Assembly: GCA_036160575.1 (NCBI GenBank)
Contig: JAYYDT010000092.1
Coordinates: 1-33,145, forward strand
Direction of reading: 5' to 3'
DNA length: 33,145 nt
Source of the DNA: TMED26 sp002694075
GTDB taxonomy: Bacteria; Pseudomonadota; Alphaproteobacteria; Thalassobaculales; Thalassobaculaceae
A program made the translations under genes and the position numbers. The notes under the pieces are model-generated. The model saw only the letters and a program-made list of their open reading frames with translations. It searched no databases and was not told the DNA's origin. Below are positions 24,289 through 31,559 of this stretch, piece by piece (positions within the stretch are counted from its first letter, which is position 1; each line of letters opens with the position of its first letter).

Positions 24289-24789
24289 GTGAAAATTGAC
24301 ATTCGGGCCATTCGACCCAACGATGCCGACGCGGTGGTCGCCATGGCCGCCGCTCTATCGGCCCATGAGGGCAAGGCGCCGCCGCCGTTCGACGTCGCCG
24401 CCTTTCGCCGCCACGGCTTTGGCGCGCGCGCCTTGTTCGACGGCATGATCGCCGAGACCGGCGGCGAAGCGGTCGGCTACGCCCTATTCCGTGAGATGTT
24501 TAACATCGACAGTGGCCGGCCCGGCCTGCACATGATGGATTTGTTCGTACAACCGGAGCATCGCCGGGGCGGCGCCGGGCGCGCCCTGCTCGCGGCCTTG
24601 GCGGCCCGTTGCCTGGCCATCGACGGTGGGTGGATCACCTGGCAATGCCTCGAGCGAAACACCGGCGCCATGGCCTTCTATCAGGCGATTGGGGGGCGCC
24701 GCTTCGCTTGCGCCGATTTTGAACTGGCTGGTGACGCCCTTGGCGCGCTGGCCGCCGGCGCGTCAAACACGCGCGGTGCGCGGGGTTAG
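24289..24789 (+). CDS. GNAT family N-acetyltransferase
   Basis: A 166-residue acetyltransferase of the GNAT fold. The acetyl-CoA pyrophosphate loop is HRRGGAGRALL, preceded by the 'LHMMDLFVQPE' strand and followed by the C-terminal 'NTGAMAFYQAIGGR' motif B. The acceptor is unknown; small amines, antibiotics or protein N-termini are all possible. I start it at GTG 24289 because AGGGGA lies about 7 bases upstream and the sequence begins at once with the beta-1 strand 'IDIRAIRPNDADAV'. The frame is open far upstream, but only as antisense of the VWA gene. Its stop TAG overlaps the rhodanese stop in a TTAG. Confidence 0.88.
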   Translation: MKIDIRAIRPNDADAVVAMAAALSAHEGKAPPPFDVAAFRRHGFGARALFDGMIAETGGEAVGYALFREMFNIDSGRPGLHMMDLFVQPEHRRGGAGRALLAALAARCLAIDGGWITWQCLERNTGAMAFYQAIGGRRFACADFELAGDALGALAAGASNTRGARG

Positions 24790-25187
24790 CTGCGCGGCGC
24801 CTCGACCGGCCCACCGGCCTCGGTCCAGGCGTTGAAGCCTCCATCAATATGGGCGACCGGCGCCAGCCCCATGTCCTGGGCGGTTTTGGCCGCCAGGGCC
24901 GAGCGCCAACTGGCCGCGCAATAGAACACGAAGGTTTTGTCACCGGCGAAAAAATCCTTGTGATAGGGGCTTTTCGGATCAATCCAGAATTCCAGCATGC
25001 CGCGCGGCACATGGCGGGCGCCGGCGATGCGCCCGGATTTGGCGATTTCGCGGACGTCGCGAATGTCGATGAAGATCACATCCGCGCGGCCATGCATGTC
25101 GCGCGCCTCGGCGATGGAAATCTGACGGGTGGCGGCGTTGGCCTCGTCAATGAAGTCGAAAACCGATTTGGTGATGTTCTGGGGCAT
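24786..25187 (-). CDS. Rhodanese-like domain protein
   Basis: A 133-residue single-domain rhodanese. The 'FIDIRDVREIAKSGRIAGARHVPRGML' motif is the CH2A-type entry to the fold, and the active-site loop is C90-AASWRS (FVFYCAASWRS), followed by the 'HIDGGFNAW' end block. Such proteins transfer sulfane sulfur to thiol or cyanide acceptors, or carry persulfide for other enzymes. The loop keeps the catalytic cysteine, so activity is likely; the partner is unknown. Start ATG 25187 has only a weak AGG upstream. It lies 62 bases downstream of the RACo-like gene on the same strand and could be the tail of that transcript. Confidence 0.9.
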   Translation of the reverse strand: MPQNITKSVFDFIDEANAATRQISIAEARDMHGRADVIFIDIRDVREIAKSGRIAGARHVPRGMLEFWIDPKSPYHKDFFAGDKTFVFYCAASWRSALAAKTAQDMGLAPVAHIDGGFNAWTEAGGPVEAPRS

Positions 25188-25231
25188 GGCGCGGGCCTGA
25201 AAAAATGCGACGGTCCGCCAGCCTAACCGCC

Positions 25232-25261
25232 AACGCCGTCGATGACAATTTAACGCCGTCG
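25232..25261. repeat. 10-bp direct repeat spanning the RACo-like stop codon
   Basis: AACGCCGTCG occurs at 25232-25241 and again at 25252-25261, exactly 20 bp apart. The second copy holds the end of the RACo-like gene (complement of its stop plus the first arginine codons). It looks like a small duplication of a gene end, as at 15501-15551. Confidence 0.5.
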
Positions 25262-27265
25262 CCGGCGCCGCGTTGGGGTGGGCGGCGCCGGCAGGTCGAT
25301 GGCTTGGGCCAGGCGGGGGAAGTTGTCGAGGCCATGGGGAAACGCCATGGCGGCGACGAAATGCTCCTGGAAAGCCGGGGCGACGGCGGTTTCGATTTTT
25401 TCGACCCGCCGCACGGTGGTCTCAATCGCCGGGCGGGCATGGCGATCGAGCAAGGCCATGACGGCACCGGTACCGGCGGCGTTGCCGGCCGCGCGCACCG
25501 CCGCCGGATCGCAATCGGGGAGCATGCCGAGCACCATGGCGTAAAGTGGGTCGATTTGACTGCCAAAGGCGCCGGCCAGCACGATCCGCTCGACCCGGGT
25601 CACCGCCAAGGCGTCCATCAACAAGCGGGCGCCGGCGTAAAGCGCGGCCTTGGCAAGTTGAATCGCGCGCACATCGTTTTGGGTGATGGTCACTGTTTCG
25701 TTCAGACGAAAACTGAAGGTTCGCCCTTCGGCGACAATGCCGGTCACCCGTCCCGCGTGCCGGCCATCGATGATCCCATCGGCGGTCAGCAGGCCGGCCA
25801 AATACATCTCGGCGATGGCTTCGACAATGCCGCTGCCGCAAATGCCGGTGACGCCGGTGCCGGCGGTGGCCGCGGCGAAACCCGGCGCGTCGGACCACAG
25901 CGGACAACCGATCACCTTGAAGCGCGCCGGGCCGCTGGTCCGGTCGATGCGCACCCGCTCGATGGCGCCGGGCGCGGCCCGCTGCCCGCCACTGATCTGG
26001 GCGCCCTCGAAGGCCGGTCCGGTGGGGCTTGACGCCGCCAACAGCCGTTGGCGGTCGCCCAAAACCAATTCGGCGTTGGTGCCGACATCGACGATCAAGG
26101 TCACCTGATCGGCCTGATCCGGGGCCTCGGCCAATATCACCGCCGCCGTGTCGGCGCCAACATGACCGGCGACACAGGGCAGGGCATAGACGCGCGCGCG
26201 GGGATGTAACGGCAGGTTGAGGTCGGCCGCCGACCAGGTCAGCGCGCCATCGGTGACCAAAGCAAAGGGCGCGGTGCCAAGTGGCCGCGGGTCGAAACCG
26301 AAAAACAAGTGATGCATTACCGGATTGCCGACCACCACCAGGTCCAGCACCTCGCCGGCGGCGATATCGGCACGCGCCGCCGCCTCGCGCGCCAGGTCGG
26401 CGACCGCCTGGCGAATGGCGCCGGTGAGGGCTTCCTGCCCATCGGCGTTCATCTGGACATAGGAAACCCGGCTCATCACATCCTCACCGAAACGGATTTG
26501 CGGGTTCATCATGCTGGCGGTCGCTTGAACCCAACCGGTCGCCAGGTCCACCAAATGGGCCGACAGGGTGGTGGAGCCGATGTCGACGGCCAGACCGAGC
26601 GCCTGGGTGCGCAGTCCAGGCCAAATCGCGACCACCCGCCGGCCGTCGCGCAGCGCCACCGTCACCTGGCCATCGTCGGCGGCGAGGGCGCTCTGCAGGA
26701 TGGCCAGCACATGGCCGTCGGCGGTGAGGCGATCGGCCAATTCGGCGTCGGGCCATTGGCCCGCGAGGGCGCTCTCGAGGCGCTCGAAATCGCCGCGCGG
26801 GGTGGCCAAATCGGCCGGCGGCACGGTGACGAAATATAGCCGCAGCAGAGGATCGACGGTGAGCGCGCCGGCGTTCAATTCTTTCACAATCACTTGTTTG
26901 TGAATTTGACTGCCGGCCGGCACGTCGACCACCACGTCGCCGCGCAGGCGCGTTTGGCAGGCCAGCCGACGTTCCGGCGGCCAGCCGTGGCGGGCGGCGA
27001 AACGACTTTCGGCTGCGCTGGGGGGCGATACATGGGCCGCCGTCGAACGCAGTTGAAACTTGGCGAAATCGCCGGTCGGCAGGTCGACCTGGCAGCGCCC
27101 GCAAAGGCCGCGCCCGCCACACACTGAATCCAGGTCGATCCGCTGTTCGCGGGCCAGGTCGAGGAGATCGCGGCCCAGGGCCGCCGCGCCGTGCTTGCCG
27201 GCCGGCAACCAGACCACCCGGGCGCTGTTCGTGGACGCCGATGGCGGGGTTTTGCCGGCGGCCAT
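25250..27265 (-). CDS. RACo/RamA-like corrinoid-protein activator ([2Fe-2S] plus ASKHA, DUF4445)
   Basis: A 671-residue protein with an N-terminal ferredoxin-type [2Fe-2S] domain (C49, C55, C58, C103; CGGRGLCGRC) and a C-terminal ASKHA ATPase domain. The ATPase shows phosphate-1 'LGLAVDIGSTTLSAHLVDL' near 215-235 and 'LIVDVGTNAELVLGD' as the second phosphate motif. Family members use ATP to reduce cob(II)alamin in corrinoid proteins back to the active Co(I) state. The last residues are unusual: a proline- and threonine-containing linker ending in six arginines. It lies 12 bases downstream of the methyltransferase-like gene, so it belongs to the same operon. Start ATG 27265. The corrinoid protein it would serve is not in the window. 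Confidence 0.88.
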   Translation of the reverse strand: MAAGKTPPSASTNSARVVWLPAGKHGAAALGRDLLDLAREQRIDLDSVCGGRGLCGRCQVDLPTGDFAKFQLRSTAAHVSPPSAAESRFAARHGWPPERRLACQTRLRGDVVVDVPAGSQIHKQVIVKELNAGALTVDPLLRLYFVTVPPADLATPRGDFERLESALAGQWPDAELADRLTADGHVLAILQSALAADDGQVTVALRDGRRVVAIWPGLRTQALGLAVDIGSTTLSAHLVDLATGWVQATASMMNPQIRFGEDVMSRVSYVQMNADGQEALTGAIRQAVADLAREAAARADIAAGEVLDLVVVGNPVMHHLFFGFDPRPLGTAPFALVTDGALTWSAADLNLPLHPRARVYALPCVAGHVGADTAAVILAEAPDQADQVTLIVDVGTNAELVLGDRQRLLAASSPTGPAFEGAQISGGQRAAPGAIERVRIDRTSGPARFKVIGCPLWSDAPGFAAATAGTGVTGICGSGIVEAIAEMYLAGLLTADGIIDGRHAGRVTGIVAEGRTFSFRLNETVTITQNDVRAIQLAKAALYAGARLLMDALAVTRVERIVLAGAFGSQIDPLYAMVLGMLPDCDPAAVRAAGNAAGTGAVMALLDRHARPAIETTVRRVEKIETAVAPAFQEHFVAAMAFPHGLDNFPRLAQAIDLPAPPTPTRRRRRR

Positions 27266-27277
27266 CGGAGCGCTGGT

Positions 27278-28183
27278 TTAGCCGGCCCGGCGGCGGCGGC
27301 GGGCGCGCCGTTGATCGCCTTCGCCCGCGGCGTCGGCCACCGGGGCGCGAAAACGGGCGATCCAACGCCGGCATTGGGGGTCGTGGCCGGCCATCACATT
27401 GGCGCCATGCACCGCCGTCATCTCGGTCTCGCGCAAGGGGTTCATGATCGCCGAAGTCATGCCGGCGCCGATGGCCATGGCCAGAAAAGTGGCGTTCAAA
27501 TGGTCACGCGCCGGCAGGCCAAAGGAAATGTTGGAGGCGCCGCAAATGGTGTTGACGCCCAGTTCCGCGCGCAGGCGGCGGATCAATCTCAACACCCCGA
27601 CGCCGGCGTGATCGAGGGCGCCGACCGGCATCACCAGCGGGTCGACAATGACATCGGCGGCGGCTATGCCGTAATCTGCGGCGTGCGCGACAATCCGCCG
27701 TGCCACGTCGAAACGAACGTCGGGGTCTTCGGAGATACCGCTTTCGTCATTGCTAATGGCGACCACCGCCGCGCCATGTTTTTTGACCAGCGGCAAGATC
27801 GTCTCCAGGCGTTCCTCCTCGCCGGTCACCGAGTTGACCAGGGCTTTGCCCTGATAGGCCGCGAGCCCGGCCGCCAAGGCCGACACCACTGAACTGTCAA
27901 TGGCCAGCGGCACATCGGTGACGGCCTGCACCCGGACGACGCATTGGGCCAGAAGCGCCGCTTCGTCGGTCAGGGGAATGCCGGCGTTGACGTCGAGCAT
28001 ATGCGCGCCGGCGGCAACCTGCGCGCGGGCTTCTTCCTCCACCCGTCCAAAATCGCCGGCCGCCATTTCGGCGGCCAACAACTTGCGGCCGGTGGGATTG
28101 ATGCGCTCGCCGATGACGCAGAACGGGTGATCGAAACCGATCCGAACTTCGCGGCTGGCGGAATGCAGGATGGTGGTGGTCAT
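27278..28183 (-). CDS. Methyltetrahydrofolate:corrinoid methyltransferase-like (pterin-binding) protein
   Basis: A 301-residue TIM-barrel protein of the AcsE/MetH pterin-binding family. Landmarks are 'VIGERINPTGRK' (near 24-35), 'MLDVNAG', 'LAIDSS', 'NSVTGEEER', 'ISNDESG', 'DPLVMPVG' and 'ICGASNISFGLP'. Such proteins move the methyl group between methyl-Co(III) corrinoid and tetrahydrofolate. In alphaproteobacteria they take part in demethylation of betaines and similar amines. The C-terminus ends in an arginine-rich tail (QRRARRRRRAG), like that of the next gene. Start ATG 28183 has AAAGG about 7 bases upstream. The MetF-like gene precedes it by 45 bases and the RACo-like gene follows by 12. 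Its partner corrinoid protein and substrate methyltransferase are absent here. Confidence 0.92.
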   Translation of the reverse strand: MTTTILHSASREVRIGFDHPFCVIGERINPTGRKLLAAEMAAGDFGRVEEEARAQVAAGAHMLDVNAGIPLTDEAALLAQCVVRVQAVTDVPLAIDSSVVSALAAGLAAYQGKALVNSVTGEEERLETILPLVKKHGAAVVAISNDESGISEDPDVRFDVARRIVAHAADYGIAAADVIVDPLVMPVGALDHAGVGVLRLIRRLRAELGVNTICGASNISFGLPARDHLNATFLAMAIGAGMTSAIMNPLRETEMTAVHGANVMAGHDPQCRRWIARFRAPVADAAGEGDQRRARRRRRAG

Positions 28184-28228
28184 GGGACACCTTTCTGCCA
28201 GGTTATGCGCCGCGCCGCCGGTCCGCCG

Positions 28229-29146
28229 TCAGGAAGCGTCGCGCAGCGGCGCGCGTAATTTGAAACCGCCCGCCTCATCCAGATCGAAAGCGCCATCCAC
28301 CACCGCGTTGGCCCAAGCGGCGGTTTTTGCGAAGCCGCCAAAGGGATAGAGATGGAAGCCGGCGAGTCGGCATTCGGGTGCGCCGGTGATCGCCGCCGCC
28401 AGGCCGGCGACCAAACGGTCCGGCGCCTGCACGGTCAGCAGCTTGGTGATGTGGCGCGTCTGGCGGGTGAGCACGCGTAAGGAGGGGCCAACGCCGGACA
28501 TCTGAGCGTATTTGACCAAGGTTTTTAGCGTCGCTGGACCGGGGAGGCCGATTTTGATCGGCAGGCGGTTGCCGTCGGCGCGGATTTGCCGTTCCCACGT
28601 CAACACCGGCGCCGCCTCGAAACAGAATTGGGTTTCAAGATACATTTCCACATCGCGGGTCGCCGCCCAGGCGTTCTTGGCGGCCAGCGCCGCCGCCAGG
28701 CTGGCGGCGTCGATATCGGGGCTGCCTTCGGGATGGCCGGCGACGGCGATCCGCCGAATGCCGTGTTTTTCGAATAGGCCGGTTTCCAACAGCGCCATGC
28801 TGGCGTCGAACGGGCCGGCCGGCCGGTCGCGGCCGCCGGCGATGACCAGCGCCTCGCGCACGCCGGCGTCCCCGGCCAGCGCGCCGAGATAACTGTCCAA
28901 TTGGTCTGCGCTTGCGATATTGCGGGCGGCGACATGGGGAACCGGGGTCATGCCCTCGTCGGCCAAGCGGCGACAAACGGTCAGGGTATCGGCGGGGTCG
29001 GCGCCGGCCAAATAGGTGACATTGACCGTGGTGCCGGCCGGCACATGGTTGGCGAAGGCGTCGATTTTGGCCGCGCCGGCGGGTGTCGTCTCAATCGAAT
29101 AGCCCCGCATGGCGTCGCTGATTTGAAGGGAGAGATTGGGGTCCAC
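28229..29146 (-). CDS. Methylenetetrahydrofolate reductase-like (MetF family) protein
   Basis: A 305-residue TIM-barrel flavoprotein related to MetF. The 'SIETTP' motif places E19 where the catalytic glutamate of MetF lies. 'VNVTYLAG', 'PVPHVAARNI' and 'LVIAGGRDRPAG' follow the family order. In corrinoid C1 operons this protein probably oxidises methyl-H4folate to methylene-H4folate, reversing the biosynthetic direction; that direction is inferred from its neighbours. The start is GTG 29146, with a GAGTGAG stretch about 5 bases upstream; an ATG 12 codons in (MRGYSIE) is possible. It is the first gene of the operon. The sequence diverges from textbook MetF, so the cell probably has another metF for methionine synthesis. 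Confidence 0.85.
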   Translation of the reverse strand: MDPNLSLQISDAMRGYSIETTPAGAAKIDAFANHVPAGTTVNVTYLAGADPADTLTVCRRLADEGMTPVPHVAARNIASADQLDSYLGALAGDAGVREALVIAGGRDRPAGPFDASMALLETGLFEKHGIRRIAVAGHPEGSPDIDAASLAAALAAKNAWAATRDVEMYLETQFCFEAAPVLTWERQIRADGNRLPIKIGLPGPATLKTLVKYAQMSGVGPSLRVLTRQTRHITKLLTVQAPDRLVAGLAAAITGAPECRLAGFHLYPFGGFAKTAAWANAVVDGAFDLDEAGGFKLRAPLRDAS

Positions 29147-29158
29147 AACGGCTCACTC

Positions 29159-29173
29159 TCAACGTTTCGTTGA
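29159..29173. promoter_or_regulatory. Dyad just upstream of the C1 operon
   Basis: TCAACG-N3-CGTTGA, with perfect 6-bp arms, lies 12 bases upstream of the MetF-like start, where a repressor could block transcription or translation of the operon. No cobalamin riboswitch is seen in the 109-base gap, which is too short for one. The regulator is unknown. Confidence 0.35.
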
Positions 29174-29250
29174 TAAGGTGTACAGTGCCTTTCCCGCCAG
29201 GATTAGCGAGCCGACGTCGCCAACCGGCTTAAATCCGACATTCCGCGCGG

Positions 29251-29264
29251 GCCGCTTAGGCGGC
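29251..29264 (-). other. Stem across the purB stop codon
   Basis: GCCGC and GCGGC (29251-29255, 29260-29264) form a 5-bp stem with the stop codon in the loop. There is no U-tract, so it is a weak candidate transcript end or stability element. Confidence 0.25.
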
Positions 29265-30554
29265 GCCGAAGACTCGCGCGAAAATGGTGTCGACATGTTT
29301 GGTATGGTAGGCGAGATCGAATAAGGCCGCCAATTCATCATCGGATAAATGCGCGGTGACCGCCGCATCGCCGCGCAGGTTGGTCAGGAAGTCGGCGCCC
29401 TCCAACCAGACCGGCATGGCGCAACGCTGGACCGCCTGATAGGCGTCCTCGCGGCTCATGCCGGCCTGGGTCAGGGCCAGCAAGACTCGCTGCGAGTGGA
29501 TCAAACCGCCCAGGCTGTCCATATTGGCGCGCATGTTCTCGGGATAGACGGTTAGCTTTTCGATCACCCCGGTGAGCCGGGCCAAGGCGAAATCCAGGGT
29601 CACGGTGGCGTCGGGGCCGATCATGCGTTCCACCGAGGAGTGCGAGATGTCGCGCTCATGCCAGGTGGCGACGTTCTCCAGCGCCGGGGTCACCGCCATA
29701 CGCACCAAACGGGCCAGGCCGGTGAGGTTTTCCGTCAGCACCGGGTTGCGCTTGTGGGGCATGGCCGAGGAGCCTTTTTGACCTTCGGAGAAAAATTCCT
29801 CGGCTTCGCGCACCTCGCTGCGTTGCAAGTGGCGGATTTCGGTGGCCAGCCGCTCAATCGAGCTGGCGATCACCGCCAAGGTGGCGAAAAACATGGCGTG
29901 CCGGTCACGCGGGATGATCTGCGTTGACACCGGCTCGACGGTGAGGCCGAGCTGCGCCGCGACATGGGCTTCGACGCGCGGGTCGATATTGGCAAAGGTG
30001 CCGACCGCGCCGGAAATGGCGCAGGTGGCGATTTCCGCGCGGGCCGCCGCCAAACGGGCGCGATTGCGGGCGAATTCAGCGTGATAGCCCGCCAACTTCA
30101 GGCCGAAGGTGACCGGCTCGGCGTGAATGCCATGGCTGCGCCCGACGGTCGGCGTCATCTTATGCTCGCGCGCACGTCTCTCGAGCGCCGCCAACAAGGC
30201 GTCGAGATCGGCCAGCAGGATATCGCTGGCCTGTGTCAATTGAACCGCCAAACAGGTGTCTAAGACATCGGAAGAGGTCATCCCTTGGTGCACAAAACGG
30301 GCTTCTTCGCCAACGTGTTCGGCGAGATTGGTGAGAAACGCGATCACGTCATGTTTCACTTCGCGCTCGATGGCGTCGATGCGCGCGACCTCGAAGGCGC
30401 CGCGCTCCCACACCGCGGCCGCCGCCGCCTTGGGGATAACGCCCAATTCGGCCTGCGCGTCACAGGCGTGTGCCTCGATCTCAAACCAAATTTTAAACTT
30501 GTTCTCCGGCGTCCAGATCGCCGCCATTTCCGGGCGCGAGTAGCGAGGGATCAT
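29256..30554 (-). CDS. purB: Adenylosuccinate lyase
   Basis: A 432-residue fumarase/aspartase superfamily lyase that splits SAICAR and adenylosuccinate in purine synthesis. The signature loop SSAMPHKRNP (262-271) contains the catalytic serine. H141 (GRSHGIHAEP) is the general acid histidine, and 'HQGMTSSDVLDT' is the first conserved region. The length and the MIPRYSRPEM start are those of the short bacterial form. ATG 30554 has GGAG about 9 bases upstream. It follows the Gfo/Idh/MocA gene by 17 bases, so it probably shares that transcript, an unusual setting for a purine gene. A 109-base gap separates it from the C1 operon downstream, so link to that operon is uncertain. Confidence 0.97.
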   Translation of the reverse strand: MIPRYSRPEMAAIWTPENKFKIWFEIEAHACDAQAELGVIPKAAAAAVWERGAFEVARIDAIEREVKHDVIAFLTNLAEHVGEEARFVHQGMTSSDVLDTCLAVQLTQASDILLADLDALLAALERRAREHKMTPTVGRSHGIHAEPVTFGLKLAGYHAEFARNRARLAAARAEIATCAISGAVGTFANIDPRVEAHVAAQLGLTVEPVSTQIIPRDRHAMFFATLAVIASSIERLATEIRHLQRSEVREAEEFFSEGQKGSSAMPHKRNPVLTENLTGLARLVRMAVTPALENVATWHERDISHSSVERMIGPDATVTLDFALARLTGVIEKLTVYPENMRANMDSLGGLIHSQRVLLALTQAGMSREDAYQAVQRCAMPVWLEGADFLTNLRGDAAVTAHLSDDELAALFDLAYHTKHVDTIFARVFGAA

Positions 30555-30571
30555 GGCCTAAAACTCCGTCA

Positions 30572-31534
30572 TCACGAGGCCAGCATCGCCTCAATATGGG
30601 TTTGCACCGACAGGGCGTCGGCGAAACTGGGCAAGTGGCTTGGCCGGCCCTCGATAAGCGCGGCCAGATTGTCCAATTGTCGGCGCACACCCTCGGCCCG
30701 CGGATCGGTGATTTCCGGCAGGCTGGGGCGCCACGGGCCGCCGTCGCTTTCCAACAGGTTGACCCAATCCTCAATCCGCAAGCTCTGTTTTTCGCCGCGC
30801 ACCGTGGCCTCCACCCGGTCCGGCCCGGCGCCGCCGACGGTCCCGGTGAAAGTCACCGGCAAGCCGGCGCAGTCGAAGCGCGCCTGCATATGGGTTTCGC
30901 ACAACGCCGGATCGCCCGGATAGCGCGCGGCCGCGTGCGCCAGACGGGCCGGGCCAAACAATCGTTCCATCAAAAACACGTAATGGGACAGCACCTCGCG
31001 GGTAAAGCCGCCCTCGGCGCGGAACCGCAGCCAGTCGGCGTCGGCCTGCCAATCACGCGGCCAGCGGCTGAAATGGACGAGAATATCGGCGCCGATCAGC
31101 GGGCCGGTGGCACCCGCGGCGATGCGTTCCTGGATGGTCGTCAGGGCCGGCGAACTGGCCTGGCTAAAGTTGACCGCGTTAACGCTGCCGGTCGCCGTCG
31201 CCGCCGCCACCAGCGCTTGACTTTCCGCGAGGTCGACGCCCAGTGGCTTTTCGCACAACACCGCCTTGCCGGCGGTCATGGCGGCCTGGGCATAGTCCGC
31301 GTGATGGGCCGGCGGACAGGCGATGTAGACGAGATCGGTGGTCGCGGCGGCGATCAGATCGCCCGCGTTATCGGCCGCCGTCACCGGCAGGCCGGCCGCC
31401 GTGGCGGCGGCGAATTGCGCGGGGTCGGGGTCCCACACACCACCGACATGAAAGCGGTCATGGGCGATCATAGCCGCGAGCATACGCCGCCCCATGATGC
31501 CCAAACCGATAATCGCGACATTGTAGACAGTCAT
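30572..31534 (-). CDS. Gfo/Idh/MocA family oxidoreductase
   Basis: A 320-residue NAD(P)-dependent dehydrogenase of the Gfo/Idh/MocA family. The Rossmann motif is GLGIMG (10-15), and the conserved EKP of the active site is at 95-97 (LCEKPLG). The C-terminal beta-sheet domain with 'REVLSHYVFLMERLFG' supplies the histidine of the active-site region. Substrates in this family are sugars, inositols or amino-acid derivatives; none can be assigned. ATG 31534 has AAGGAG 8 bases upstream; the longer open frame has no family similarity. It sits between the gamma-glutamyltransferase gene (25 bases upstream) and purB (17 bases downstream), all in one direction. Confidence 0.9.
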   Translation of the reverse strand: MTVYNVAIIGLGIMGRRMLAAMIAHDRFHVGGVWDPDPAQFAAATAAGLPVTAADNAGDLIAAATTDLVYIACPPAHHADYAQAAMTAGKAVLCEKPLGVDLAESQALVAAATATGSVNAVNFSQASSPALTTIQERIAAGATGPLIGADILVHFSRWPRDWQADADWLRFRAEGGFTREVLSHYVFLMERLFGPARLAHAAARYPGDPALCETHMQARFDCAGLPVTFTGTVGGAGPDRVEATVRGEKQSLRIEDWVNLLESDGGPWRPSLPEITDPRAEGVRRQLDNLAALIEGRPSHLPSFADALSVQTHIEAMLAS

Positions 31535-31559
31535 GTTCTGGCTCCTTTCGCCGTGCCGC

